Shown: one piece after another, positions 1 to 9,748 of the stretch | Layout: each line of letters opens with the position of its first letter | Position numbering within the stretch: the first letter of the stretch is position 1 | Assembly (NCBI GenBank): GCA_019054805.1 | Contig: JAHQIY010000013.1 | Span: 434,001-498,000 of the forward strand | DNA: 64,000 nucleotides | Reading direction: 5' to 3' | Origin: Brachionus manjavacas | Taxonomy: Eukaryota; Rotifera; Eurotatoria; Ploima; Brachionidae | The notes under the pieces: model-generated | What the model saw: the letters and a program-made list of their open reading frames with translations, nothing else | Databases searched by the model: none | What the model was told of the DNA's origin: nothing | Made by a program: the position numbers and the translations under genes

Positions 1-241
1 GATTGTTTCTGTGAGCCTAATTTTGATGTTCTTTCTATCCATTTTGTTTATAAAGTTTGTACTAAGTCTCAAACTATATCGATCTGCCTTTTTATTTCGT
101 CTTGATTTAACTTCTGGTGTTCCTGGTTCAACCAGTTTATCTTCTTATTTTCCCATTCTTCTTAGTTTTTTCAATTGGTTGATCTAGCTCCATAGTTATT
201 GAAATCGCTTTGTGATCACCTATGTTTAAATCGCTTTCTAG
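1..241 (-). pseudogene. LINE linker and endonuclease C-terminal stub (array unit 1, partial)
   Basis: Only the 5'-most part of an array unit lies here; the rest is off the window. Minus-strand translation gives the end of an APE-type endonuclease domain (GDHKAIS, with the GDH at 212-220; equivalent to the SDHxPI motif of LINE endonucleases), then a charged linker ending in NKMDRKNIKIRL. The frame shifts by one base near the KTKKNG segment and there is a stop (TGA) before the NFINKMD segment. The same two lesions recur in every later unit that carries this region. Not functional. Confidence 0.7.
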
Positions 242-1108
242 GATTTTAGAACTAAAATGATTTTAATATTATAAAATTAATTTATATACCTTTTAAAAGT
301 ATTTTTTGAAATTTATAACTGAATATAAAATATTTTATATTTATTTCCCACAACGGGAATTCATTCCTCACGTTAAATAATTTAATTGAATATCAGTTAA
401 AAATTAATTCATTTGTAATTATGAATTCGTATCGATATTTAATTAATAAAATCTTGCTTCTATGAAATTTTATTCCATTTGAATTTGTAAATATCTTTAT
501 TATAAAAAAATTAAAACAAAAGTGGCTAATATACAATTAGAATATTTGAGTTTGAATAGTTGAGACTCAATTAAAAAAAGAGAGAATTTAATATTAATTT
601 AATGAAAGTTTTCGTTTTAGTATTAATAAATAACTTGAATATTCAACAAGATAAAGCATATTTGTTTGGGAACTTTAATAAGTTATATTAATTAAATTTT
701 CTTTAAAAATTGAATGTTGCCTTTTTCTTGCTCACAATTATTTAATTAGGCTTAATTATCAAAAATAAGAGTTTTCTTTTGATAATTAGATAATCCTCAG
801 TCGAATATTTTTCTTATACTAATATTTTATATAAGGAATTTGGCCTTTTTCTCTTAAGTCTGAATAGTTGAGACTCAATTAGCGAAAAGAAATTAAAGCA
901 ATAGTCATCAAAAACTGAATTTTTTAATTAGAAGATAATGTAAAATATGAAATATTAAATAGTGAATACTTTTATCAGGAATCATTTTTGATTATTTTTT
1001 TTAAATATTTGTTTATATAGTTAATTATATGATAAAAACTAGAAGTATTACTAAATTAAATTATTACTAAAGGTATTTCTACAAGTTTAAAAATGAATTT
1101 AAAATATA
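242..1108. repeat. AT-rich array spacer, short form
   Basis: Noncoding spacer between two LINE units. It contains two EcoRI-type GAATTC sites (about 355 and 424), two copies of the palindrome TTGAGACTCAA (560-570 and 868-878, about 308 bp apart) and a perfect 12-bp-arm inverted repeat (753-788). It joins the next unit at TTTAAAATATACCACTTGC. Relative to the long spacers (e.g. 28757-30152) it lacks about 570 bp, including the GGGATCC segment and the (TAAA)n tail. No ORF of interest. Confidence 0.75.
753..788. repeat. Perfect 12-bp inverted repeat (hairpin) in spacer
   Basis: TAATTATCAAAA followed by a 12-nt loop and TTTTGATAATTA. The same perfect hairpin starts at 17738, 29262, 36619, 42537, 45322, 48113, 54051, 56845 and 62760. 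Spacers following N-terminally truncated units carry decayed versions (CTTTCCTATGATAATTA). It could be an RNA hairpin, a cruciform-forming site or a relic of an element terminus; no function can be assigned. Confidence 0.7.
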
Positions 1109-1156
1109 CCACTTGCTCAACGCCCCGTTAAATAAGTTGGCGATGTATTTGCCAAT
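1109..1156 (-). other. Conserved GC-rich 3'UTR block with small inverted repeats
   Basis: The only GC-rich patch in each unit (plus-strand CACTTGCTCAACGCCCCG onward). It contains AACG-CCC-CGTT and TTGGC (1137-1141)/GCCAA (1151-1155) inverted repeats. Recurs just downstream of every RT stop, almost unchanged. Units from 22.1 kb on often read TTTTCCAA instead of TTTGCCAA, shortening one stem. By analogy with LINE 3'UTRs it may have been the RT recognition site; this is inference. Confidence 0.55.
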
Positions 1157-2656
1157 ATTTAATTTTAGAATAAAATATAAAAAAATAGTCAAAATTATAA
1201 AAAAACATAATAAATTTAATGAAAGTTTTTAACTACTTACTCTGTTTGTATTGTTGTCGTATCTTAAAAGGCTATAAACGGCTGCTGTTTGACCGTTACG
1301 CTTAGACACTCCGCGTAGTTCTTCAAGTACGGTGTTGTTTTTCTTAAACGTTTCGAGCTCTAATTCATTTAAGTATCTGTGGTATTTACATTTCTCCAGA
1401 AGGCCAATGTCATTCTCATACTGTATTTAATTCAATATACTGAGAATACTATTCACATAGTCATTCTGAACTCCTATTTTTAACATCTCTTTGATGATTG
1501 ATTTTGTTAACTTTTTGTTTAAAAGTCTTTCAAAGAAATCTATTAATAATTGTTTTATTCTGCCATTAGTTTTATGTAGATTATTTTTCAGTCTAAGGTT
1601 TGTTGTCCTGTATCTCTTTGGCATGTAATATGTGTATCTCAGCATATTATTATCAACTTTAATCAACGCGTTGACTGTAGTTTTAATGGGGTTAATCGTT
1701 TCCATACCATACATTTGAACTGGTTGTATATATGTGTTGTATAAATGCATTTTTAAATAAAGGCCTGTGTTTTCTTTCATTATTTCTAAGTTCTTTTGTT
1801 TTGCAAGTGCATTCAATGCTGCCTTTTTTCGCCCTTCTAGTGGAGATCTGTGATTTTTATTTTCGTTGAATTCTACTCCAAGGTACTTCATAAAATTTAC
1901 TTTTTGTATTATTTCACCTTTTATTGTAAGTGCACCCTGCAAACATTCTTCTCTTCTATTGGCTACTATCTTTGTACATTTATTGTTAAATACGTTGTGG
2001 ATTGTTTTGCTCGGATTGAATTTTATCTTAAGTTTTAACCAATGAAGTGTGACAATGTCTAGTAAGCTCTGAAGACATTTCTTAGTTTCCGAGAAAAACA
2101 ACAAATCATCCGCATACTCAATGCAATTGATTTTTATTGACCGAATTCTGATGCAAATATCTCTTTCTGAAACATCAATTAGTATTTTCTGAATATAAAT
2201 TGAGAATAAGATGGATGATGCTTTACCACCTTGACGTACTCCAACCGTGGTTTTGAATACTTTTGAATATTCATTACAATTATTTACTACCTTGAGTGAT
2301 TCTTTATGGTAATATATGATGCTGATGACTATAAATTGGCTTAGATATTTTTTTATCAGTCTTTTCCATAATTTTGTGCGTTCGACCTTGTCGATCGCTT
2401 TACTTGCGTCGATTGCACCAACTTAAGTCCATCAACGTCTTCTTTTACAATAATCAATGGCCTATTTTAGTGTCCATACTGGGTGTTGTCATGATGACTT
2501 TTTTTAAATCCAAATTGTTTCATGTGTTCTGATTTTAACATCTCTTGTATCACTGCTTCGTATAGGTTTGATATACTGTTTGATACCGCAACGTGTCTCA
2601 GATTCGACAATTCGTTGTTAGACTTGTTGTTATTTTTAATCAATGGCTTAATATAG
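1109..2656 (-). pseudogene. LINE reverse transcriptase relic, thumb present, N-terminus deleted (unit 2)
   Basis: Non-LTR reverse transcriptase remnant. Minus-strand order: ending of motif 0 (IKPLIKNNNKS), QFGFKK, degraded motif A near 2390-2420, motif B VGVRQGGK, catalytic YADD at 2105-2116, thumb (KYLGVEFNENKNHRS, YIQPVQMYGMETINPIKTTVNA) and a C-terminus ending NTNRVSS with its stop at 1230-1232. The best open stretch is about 225 codons (1427-2104) and is closed by a GAA-to-TAA nonsense change in the NEIQYEN segment, an allele shared only with unit 8 at 18151. The 3'UTR holds the conserved GC-rich block but no (TAAA)n tail. No ORF1 or endonuclease is present. Confidence 0.85.
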
Positions 2657-2935
2657 TAACTTAATAAGTTATATTAACTAAATTTTTTAAAAATTGAATG
2701 TTGCCTTTTTCTTGCTCACAATTAAGTAATTAGGCTAAGTTATCAAAAATAAGAGTTTTCTTTTGATAATTAGATAATCCTCAGTCGAATATTTTTCTTT
2801 TACTAATATTTTATATAAGGAATTTGGCCTTTTTCTCTTAAGTCTGAATTGTTGAGACTCAATCAGACAAAAAAGAGATTAAAATCAATAGTCATCAAAA
2901 ACTGAATTTTTTTATTAGAAGATTATGTAAACGAT
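2657..2935. repeat. Short AT-rich spacer between units 2 and 3
   Basis: Corresponds to the second half of the standard spacer, with a hairpin variant (TTATCAAAA/TTTTGATAA arms near 2739-2770) and a TTGAGACTCAA palindrome near 2853. It runs directly into the RT C-terminus with the 3'UTR deleted, an arrangement also found at 19381-19660. Confidence 0.65.
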
Positions 2936-3538
2936 GTAACAACTTACTCTGTTTGTATTGTTGTCTTATCTTAAAAGGCTATAAAAGGCTGCTGTTTGAC
3001 CGTTACGCTTAGACACTCCGCGTAGTTCTTCAAGTACGGTGTTGTTTTTCTTACACGTTTCGAGCTCTAATTCATTTAAGTATCTGTGGTATTTAAAGAT
3101 CTCCAGAAGGCCAATGTCATTCTCATATTGTATTTCATTCAATATACTGAGAATACTTTTCACATAGTCATTCTGATCTCCTATTTTTAACATCTCTTTG
3201 ATAATTGATATTGTTAACTTGTTGTTTAAAAGTCTTTTAAAGAAATCTATTTGTAATTGTTTTAATCTTGCATTAGTCTTATGTAGATTATTTTTCAGTC
3301 TAAGGTTTGTTGTCCTGTATCTCTTTGGCATGTAATATGTGTATCTCAGCATATTTTTATCAACTTTAATCAACGCGTTGACTGTAGTTTTAATGGGGTT
3401 AATCGTTTCCATACAATACATTTGAACTGGTTGTATATATGAGTTGTATAAATGCACTTTTAAATAAAGGCAAGTCTTTTCTTTCAGTATTTCCAAGTTC
3501 TTTAGTTTTGCAAGTGCATTCAATGCTGCCTTTTTTTT
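2936..3538 (-). pseudogene. LINE RT thumb relic cut by foreign DNA (unit 3)
   Basis: Minus-strand thumb/C-terminal part of the same RT (ALAKLKNLEILKEKTCLY through YIQPVQMYCMETINPIK to ELRGVSKRNGQTAAF). The frame closes early because the Tyr codon in LLRYDNN is TAA (end at 2966). Sequence matches unit 9 (19661-20263) at a constant offset of 16725 bp. The match stops at a T-tract at about 3531-3538, where unrelated plus-strand sequence begins, so unit 9 is the uninterrupted counterpart. The UTR is deleted. Confidence 0.85.
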
Positions 3539-3547
3539 TCAACTTTT

Positions 3548-4683
3548 TTGCAACAAAATGACGTAGTCGAAATTTATGATACGAAGCAAGAAGCGATTGA
3601 GTCACTTAAAATTCACGAGAGCTTAGAGCAATTTAAGTGGTCAAAGCGAAATACAAATATACGGCTAATTCTGTTAGCCTTAACTACAACTGCTCATCAG
3701 TTCGTGGTGCCAAATGCTCAGCAAGAGTCAACATAGTTGTTCCACGTGTCAACAAGCAGATTGAAGTACGCCTTTGTAATAACCTCGAACACACAACCAC
3801 AGTTATAGAAAAGGGCATACCAGAAGCAATCAAACTAACAATTAAAGAAATGTTTAACACGCAAGTAGCTCGTACAGCAACTGCAATCTTGCGCAGTCTG
3901 CGAGAAAGAAACATTCAACAACCTACAACAAGACAAATCAATAACTTCCTTGCTCGATACCGAAAAAAAGTTATTAGAGGAACAAATTCTACGAAATCGT
4001 TTTACTTGGCTTCATTGCAAAAACTGTGCATTGACAATAAACTATCGAAAATGAACGATGGGTTCTGTTACGACTATGACATTGACTACAATTTAGAAAC
4101 TAAAGAATATACCGTTCGCGTGTTCTGGACGACGAAACGTCTTATCAGCTTGACGCAGTACAACAATCATGTGCATTGCGATGGGACCTACAAACTTAAC
4201 TGGAACGGCTATCCGGTTATTTTGCTCGGCACAACTGATGCAGCCAAAGTATTTCATCCTTAAGGATTGGCTCTTTGCAAATCGGAAAAAGATGAAGACT
4301 ACGCCTATGCATTTAATGCTGTAAAAAAAGCAGTCTTTGAATTTCATGGTGTTGATTTCAAACCGAAATACTTAGTGGCAGACGCAGCTCAGGCTATTTC
4401 AAATGGCCTTGGATTAGCACTCGGCTTTAAACCAGTGAGGATCATGTGTTGGTATCACATGAAAACAAAGGTGGAAGACGCTTTGTCAAAAGTCACGAAA
4501 ACTCATCGCGATCAGTTGTTGAATGAAACCGTCATTATGAAGCAATTTACAAGCAAAGATGTCTTTAAGCACACATATCTCATTTGGCGGCGCAAGTGGC
4601 TTAACAAGAAAGATCACTCAGTATCTGTGTTCATGTTTTATTTCGACCTCCCTCGAAAAAAGAGATGTTTAAAAAATTATTAG
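3548..4683 (+). pseudogene. MULE-type DNA transposase, broken
   Basis: Three reading-frame pieces add up to one Mutator-like transposase. The N-terminal part (frame 2, 3548 to about 3655: VEIYDTKQEAIESLK, FKWSKRN) continues in frame 1 (3646-4260: YNCSSVRGAKCSARV, resembling a FLYWCH/MULE zinc finger; then a helical region TATAILRSLRERNIQQPTTRQINNF). The DDE core follows with first Asp in HCDGTYKLNW (codon 4180-4182), second Asp in LVADAAQAIS (4381-4383) and a CWYHMK signature (4441-4464). There is a frameshift at about 3650-3660, an in-frame TAA at 4261-4263 inside the core, and a truncation after RRKWLNKK (about 4615), so the third acidic residue is missing. Its GC content is visibly higher than the surroundings. 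It is not active; the MULE assignment is strong, the FLYWCH part moderate. Confidence 0.8.
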
Positions 4684-4708
4684 ATGACTCAATGACCTTA
4701 ATATTACA
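4640..4708 (+). pseudogene. PRKKR-type basic tail shared with 8130-8190
   Basis: Encodes LPRKKRCLKNY then stop, parallel to PPRKKRRLENYYDD at about 8130-8178. The basic run looks like a nuclear localisation signal at a protein C-terminus, and I infer it is the MULE C-terminus. Here it follows the truncated MULE core with an internal deletion; at 8.1 kb it follows a LINE RT fragment. Downstream sequences are homologous in the two places. Confidence 0.5.
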
Positions 4709-4900
4709 AAATGGAATTAGAAATGGAATACACAGACGAAACAAAACTCAAAAAATTCGGTAATAAAACAAAAAATTAAAAAGAAAGCCAACGAAGTATA
4801 ATGAAGAGTTAAATGTTATTCAAAATTTAAAATATCTTAGCGTGTATCTAAACAGGAAAAACATTAACAAAGATCAAATTGATTTGTAATTTTTGTTACT
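4709..4900 (+). repeat. 3' segment of the second LINE family (first copy)
   Basis: From ATGGAATTAGAAATGG (4711) onward it matches the sequence after the HADD motif of the plus-strand LINE (8434 onward) at an offset of about 3723 bp, through to the AT-rich monomers. It lacks the HADD part itself, so the join at 4701-4711 is a deletion relative to the second copy. Confidence 0.6.
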
Positions 4901-6660
4901 TAATAAAATAGTCATTTTTATTTTTTGTGAATTTATTTATTATGAAATATTTTTCAATAAATAAATAGTCAAAAGAGATAAGTATTAAGAGGAATTGTTT
5001 TGATCAAGTTTTTAATAATCAATTTTTCGATAGAAAATTTATTATAAAAACTAAATGAAAAATTAATCAAAATATCTATTAAAAATATTTTATGAAATTT
5101 TTAACTAAATATAAAATATTTTTTTCCTTTTTTCTATACACTGTGTGCAATAATGGGGATCCGTTCGACTGAAAAAATATTCCAGTAAATATATATTTAA
5201 AAATTATTTAGTTGTTTTGATGTACTCGATATGAATAATACCTAATGAAAAATTGTTACTTCGGAGTTAGGATCGGATCCAGTATTAATAAAAAACTAGA
5301 ATATTAAAAATCTTTAAATTAGCCTTAATATACAAATTGATAAAATAAATCTATTAAGTTACTTTTTAAAAGTTAATTTGAATAAATAAATTATTTTAAC
5401 AAGATTGTTGTCTTATTCTTGTTCAGCTTGAATAGATAATACCTAGTTAGAATTAAAATGAAATCAAAACTATTGTCATTGAAAAATGTATTGTTTTAAT
5501 ACGAAGTATTTAAAAAAATTATAAAGGTCAATTGTGATAAATATTATCAAGAATTGATTCGATTAATTTTTGAAAAATCAATATTTCAATTGAAAATTAA
5601 ATTATAAAAACTAATTGAACAAATTAATTAATATATCTATTTAAAAATATTTTATGAAATTTATAACTGGATATAAAATATTTTAAAATTTATCTGCATT
5701 TGAGAGTTTCCGACAAAGAGATTTCATTCGACACGTTAAATAATTAAATTGCATATCGGTTAAAATTAATTCATTTGTAATGATGAATTCAAATCAAATA
5801 TTAATTAATAAAATCTTGCTTCTATGAAATTGTATTCCATTAAGTATTTGTGAATAACTTTATCATTAAAAAATATTTAAACAAAAGAGGCTAACATTCA
5901 ATTAGAATAGTTGAGTTTGAATAGTTTAGACTCAATTAGAAAAAAAAAGAAATTAAAACATTAGTCATTAAAAAATGAATTTAATTTTATGAAGTTTTTT
6001 TAAACATGGAATTGTTAATAGAGATTAGTATTATCAGGAATTGTTTTTGATCAGTTTTTTTAAATTAATTTTTTAAATAGAAAATCAAATTAAAAAAGCT
6101 AAATGTATTATTAAATTAATGTATCTACTTCGGTATTTCTACAAATTTATAAATGAATAAAAAATATTTCAATCATTTTTCTTTAAAATGTGAGCTTGAA
6201 TGGGAATTCATTCAACACGTAAATTAGTTATAATTCAAATCGGTTTAAAATTAATTCATTTGTTATGGTGAATTCGAATTAAATGTTAATTAATGAAAGT
6301 TTTCTTCTCAGAAATAGTTTTCGTCTTAGTATTAATAAAAACTTAAATTTTTAATCAGATAAATCATATGTATTTAGGAACTTAAACATAAACTTTATCA
6401 GAAAATATATATGATTAATTTTTCCAAGTAATTGTTTAAATAGATACTCAAATTATAAAAACTTAAAGTTTTACTAAATAAATTTATTACATAAGGTATT
6501 TCTACTAGTTTTTAAATTAATTTAAAATATTTTTATCATTTTTGCTATTCACTGTCATTATTATCTAAATGTATTTAACGACTTTAAAAGTGGTGAATAA
6601 TTATAAATTGACCAAATTCAATTCATGAAAATAAAAACTTTCATGTTATAATATTTATTT
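4901..6660. repeat. Block of diverged AT-rich tandem monomers, no gene
   Basis: About four degenerate monomers recognisable by an AGTATTATCAGGAATTG-like start at about 4980, 5539, 6026 and 6393 (spacings about 559, 487, 367). Each continues with an ATTATAAAAACTAAA-type stretch, a TATAAAATATTTT box and then either a GGGGATCC segment (about 5156) or a GAATTC segment (about 5785, 6222). These are older relatives of the array spacers, where the same start recurs about 556 bp apart (10054 and 10610). No coding potential seen. Confidence 0.6.
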
Positions 6661-6930
6661 GGAATACATTATGGATTGATTTTAACACGACTTTTTTTGA
6701 AAATAATTTTTCTTGTCTAATATTGTTTTACTTACTTTAAATCAGCAATTGAATCAGAAATTAAAGAAGGAAAACCAAATGAAGGAATAGCTGGATAATA
6801 AAAAAGAATTTCCAGAATTTAAAGTATCATTTTCAAATAAGTCAATAAGTTATATTGAATTATAAAGCCTAATTATAGATGGTGCATAATCAACAACAAA
6901 TCGATCAAATCAGAAATTAAAAAATGTACC
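6661..6930. other. AT-rich stretch before the plus-strand LINE, nothing recognised
   Basis: AT-rich sequence with poly-A and poly-T runs. It may contain the N-terminal half of the LINE endonuclease domain in a decayed state, but I find no motif I can defend. Confidence 0.3.
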
Positions 6931-8640
6931 TCTGTATGACTTAGTTACACGGGAGCACCTAATTCTAACTTTAAAAAAAAAAAGAATCTCGTATTATTGG
7001 AGACTTTAATTCCGATCCTCTTAAGAACAAAAGTTTTGACATAATGTTCACAGCTGCAATGGCCGATTTAGAAGTGTTAAAATTTAACACAAACAAAGTG
7101 TAAATTTTACCTTCTTTAACCAAAATCACAAATCTTAGATCCATCATGTGATAGCGCATCAAAAATTACACTTTAAAATTCGGAACCATCGAAATTCGAT
7201 GCTTCTTGAAAATGAGTGACCATTTACCTATCTGTAGTGAGCTAATTATTTTCACTACAGTCCGAAAAAAATTGATAAGGTGGACATTTGTTATTCTAAG
7301 ATAGTCATTACAGAAACAATGAATATGAAACTCAGTTTAATTTTCAGGGCTACACGAACGCTAAAGAAAAAATGCAAAAATAAAAAATATTGGAAAGGAA
7401 AAAGATCTTCTTAATCTTTACTACAAAAAAAAAATAAATTTTGGAAAATTTCAAAATATCTCAACAAAAAAAAACTAAAAATACAGCTTTCATTTCATTT
7501 TTAAAAATGAGTTTTGAATAACTATTAAATGAAAAAATTGCCAAAGAATATGTCTAACATTAAAAACATACAAGTAGAATTGAAAATAAGAAATCGGATT
7601 TCGAAACAAAGCTAATTGGATAATCTGACTGAGATTGTTTAAGTGAAGATGATTATAAATATACGATTGCCAACCTTAATAATCGGAAAACCATTAGATT
7701 AAGCGATGGTTTTAAATGAAATGTACAAGTACGGTAACAGTGACGTTTTAGTGAAAATTGTAAGGAAAATTTTTGAGAAAATTATCAAATTAGGAGAAGA
7801 ACCAAGTCTTTTCAACATTGGTAGAATTAAGCCAATTACTAAAATTAAAAAAAAAAATAATTAATGACACCAGTAATATCCGACCATTTACAATATCTGA
7901 TGTGATATCGAAAAAATTCGATAAAATCATGCTAATTGAAATATTTATAATATGCAATAATGCTGAAAAACACCTTGGATTTAAGAAAAAACCCTCATGT
8001 TCTCGTGCAAATTTTTCTGCTATAGAAACAATTAATAATCTTACAAATAGAAATAGAACCTATACGGCTGCGCAAGAAATGCACGCAAAGCATTTGAAAA
8101 CAGGAAAATTCTTTTTGAGAAAACAAACAATTAAACCTCCTCGAAAAAAGAGACGTCTAGAAAATTATTATGATGACTAAATAGCCCTAATAACGATTTT
8201 TAAAAATTTTTGCTCATTATCCAGAACAACCATTGATGTTAAACAACTGGTCCTCTATAACCTTAGTTCTTCTAAATAAACGACGAAGACCTTAGTATTA
8301 AGATAGATTCAAAAAATCTGGTTACAAAAGATACATGGCCATAATACAGGAAAAGTCTTTCATGCGGACGATATATTCCTCCAAATATCAAACGTTAAAG
8401 AACATCAAGAAGCATTTGATATCTGCGAAAAATATGGAATTAGAAATGGAATACACAGACGAAACAAAACTCAAAAAATTCTGTAATAAAACAAAAAATT
8501 AAAAAGTAAGCCAACGAAGTATAATGAAGAGTTAAATGTTGTTCAAAATATTTAATACCTTAGCCTGTATCTAAACAGGAAATACATTAACAAACATCAA
8601 ATTGATTTGTAATTTTTGTTACTTAATATAATAGTCATTT
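6931..8640 (+). pseudogene. Second LINE family, APE endonuclease and RT, heavily decayed
   Basis: Plus-strand relic of a non-LTR retrotransposon different from the array family. Endonuclease: YTGAPNSN near 6950, IIGDFNSDP with GDFN at 6999-7010, and MSDHLPI with the SDH at 7215-7223, in the same frame but with stops between (the TAA after NTNKV and the TGA/TAG pair near 7147-7153). RT: EMYKYGNSD (7718 on), GRIKPITK (about 7820-7840), then a +1 shift in the A-tract at 7846-7858 into NIRPFTISDV and HLGFKKKPSCSRA (to about 8035), and a catalytic box HADD at 8361-8372 followed by FLQISNVKEHQEAFDICEKYGI. Between about 8050 and 8180 a foreign segment ending PPRKKRRLENYYDD interrupts the RT. Confidence 0.7.
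8050..8180 (+). mobile_element. MULE C-terminal fragment lodged in the LINE RT (inferred)
   Basis: The RT frame loses its expected sequence after AIETINNLTN and reads instead TYTAAQEMHAKHLKTGKFFLRKQ... ending PPRKKRRLENYYDD and a stop. The final basic stretch and following bases match those after the MULE core at 4640-4700. A LINE region with YADD-like motif resumes about 180 bp later. Most simply, a MULE inserted in this LINE and only its 3' end survives. The alternative is a lineage-specific RT extension. Confidence 0.45.
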
Positions 8641-9060
8641 TTATTTTTTGTGAATTTATTTATTATGAAATATTTGTTAATAAATAAAATAGTCAAAAGA
8701 GATAAGTATTAACAGGAATTGTTTTGATCAAGCTATTAAAAATCAATTTTTCGATAGAAAATTAATTATAAAAAATAAATGAAAAAATTAATCAATATAT
8801 CTATTAAAATATTTTATGAAATTTATAACTGAATATAAAAAATTTTAAATTTATTTGCATTTGAGAGTTTCCCACAAAGAGATTTCAATCGATACGTTAA
8901 ATAATTAAATTGCATATCAGTTAAAATTAATTCATTTATAATGATGAATTCGAATCGAATATTAATTAAAAAAATCTTGCTTCTATGAAATTGTATTCCA
9001 TTAAGAATTTGTAAATAGCTTTATCATTAAAAAATATTTAAAAAAAAGAGGCTAACATAT
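8641..9060. repeat. AT-rich monomer after the plus-strand LINE
   Basis: One and a half diverged spacer monomers. The start (AAGTATTAACAGGAATTG near 8704) matches 4980, and the second part (TTTGAGAGTTTCCCACAAAGAG onward) matches 5703-5903. It ends abruptly where RT thumb sequence starts at about 9061. No gene. Confidence 0.6.
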
Positions 9061-9748
9061 GGCATTAGTCTTATGTAGATTGTTTATCAGTCTTAGGTTT
9101 GTTGTTCTGTATCACATTGGCATGTAATATGTGTATCTCAGCATATTATTATCAACTTTAGTCACTTTTTGGTGGTTAAATATGTTCTCAAATACATTTT
9201 TTAAACATTCATACAGTTTTCTATTTTCGGCGCATTTAATCATTCCGCAATAAAGATCACTTATAAATTTTTTGAATATAAATTGAGAATAAGATGGATG
9301 ATGCTTTTCCACCTTGACGTACTCCAACCGTGGTTTTGAATGCTTTTGAATATTCATTACAATTATTTACTACCTTGAGTGATTCTTTATAGTAATATAT
9401 GATGCTGATGACTATAAATTGGCTTAGATATTTCTTTATCAGTCTTTTCCATAATTTTGTACGTTCGACCTTGTCGATCGCTTTACTTGCGTCGATTGCA
9501 CCAACATAAGTCCATCAACGACTTCTTTTACAATAATCAATGGCCTGTTTTAGTGTCCATACTGCGTGTTGACATGATGACTTTTTTTAAATCAAAATTG
9601 TTTCCAGTTATCAATGTGTTCTGATTTTAACATCTCTGGTAGCACTGCCTCGTATAGGTTTGATATACTGTCTGATACCGCAACGTGTCTCAGATTCGAC
9701 AATTCGTTGTTAGATTTGTCGTTATTTTTAATCAATGGCTTAATATAG
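9061..9748 (-). pseudogene. Scrambled LINE RT relic (unit 4)
   Basis: Three RT pieces out of their normal order, all minus strand: thumb (9061-9162, LRYTYYMPM), then part of the RT N-terminus (9163-9260, CAENRKLYECLKNVFENIFNHQ), then the RT core from motif B (VGVRQGGK near 9310) up to the standard N-terminal deletion point at 9748. The palm C-terminal part with the YADD box is missing. An 81-codon frame (9112-9357) crosses the joins and has no biological meaning. Confidence 0.75.

Noticed and set aside
1850..2038. Plus-strand 60-68 codon ORFs over the RT (also near 11488, 13495, 18574, 20273, 30932, 38286, and the 60-codon series at 15996, 22757, 24741 and so on)
   Set aside because: They lie antisense to the LINE RT in fixed register and recur only because the array is duplicated; no motif of their own.
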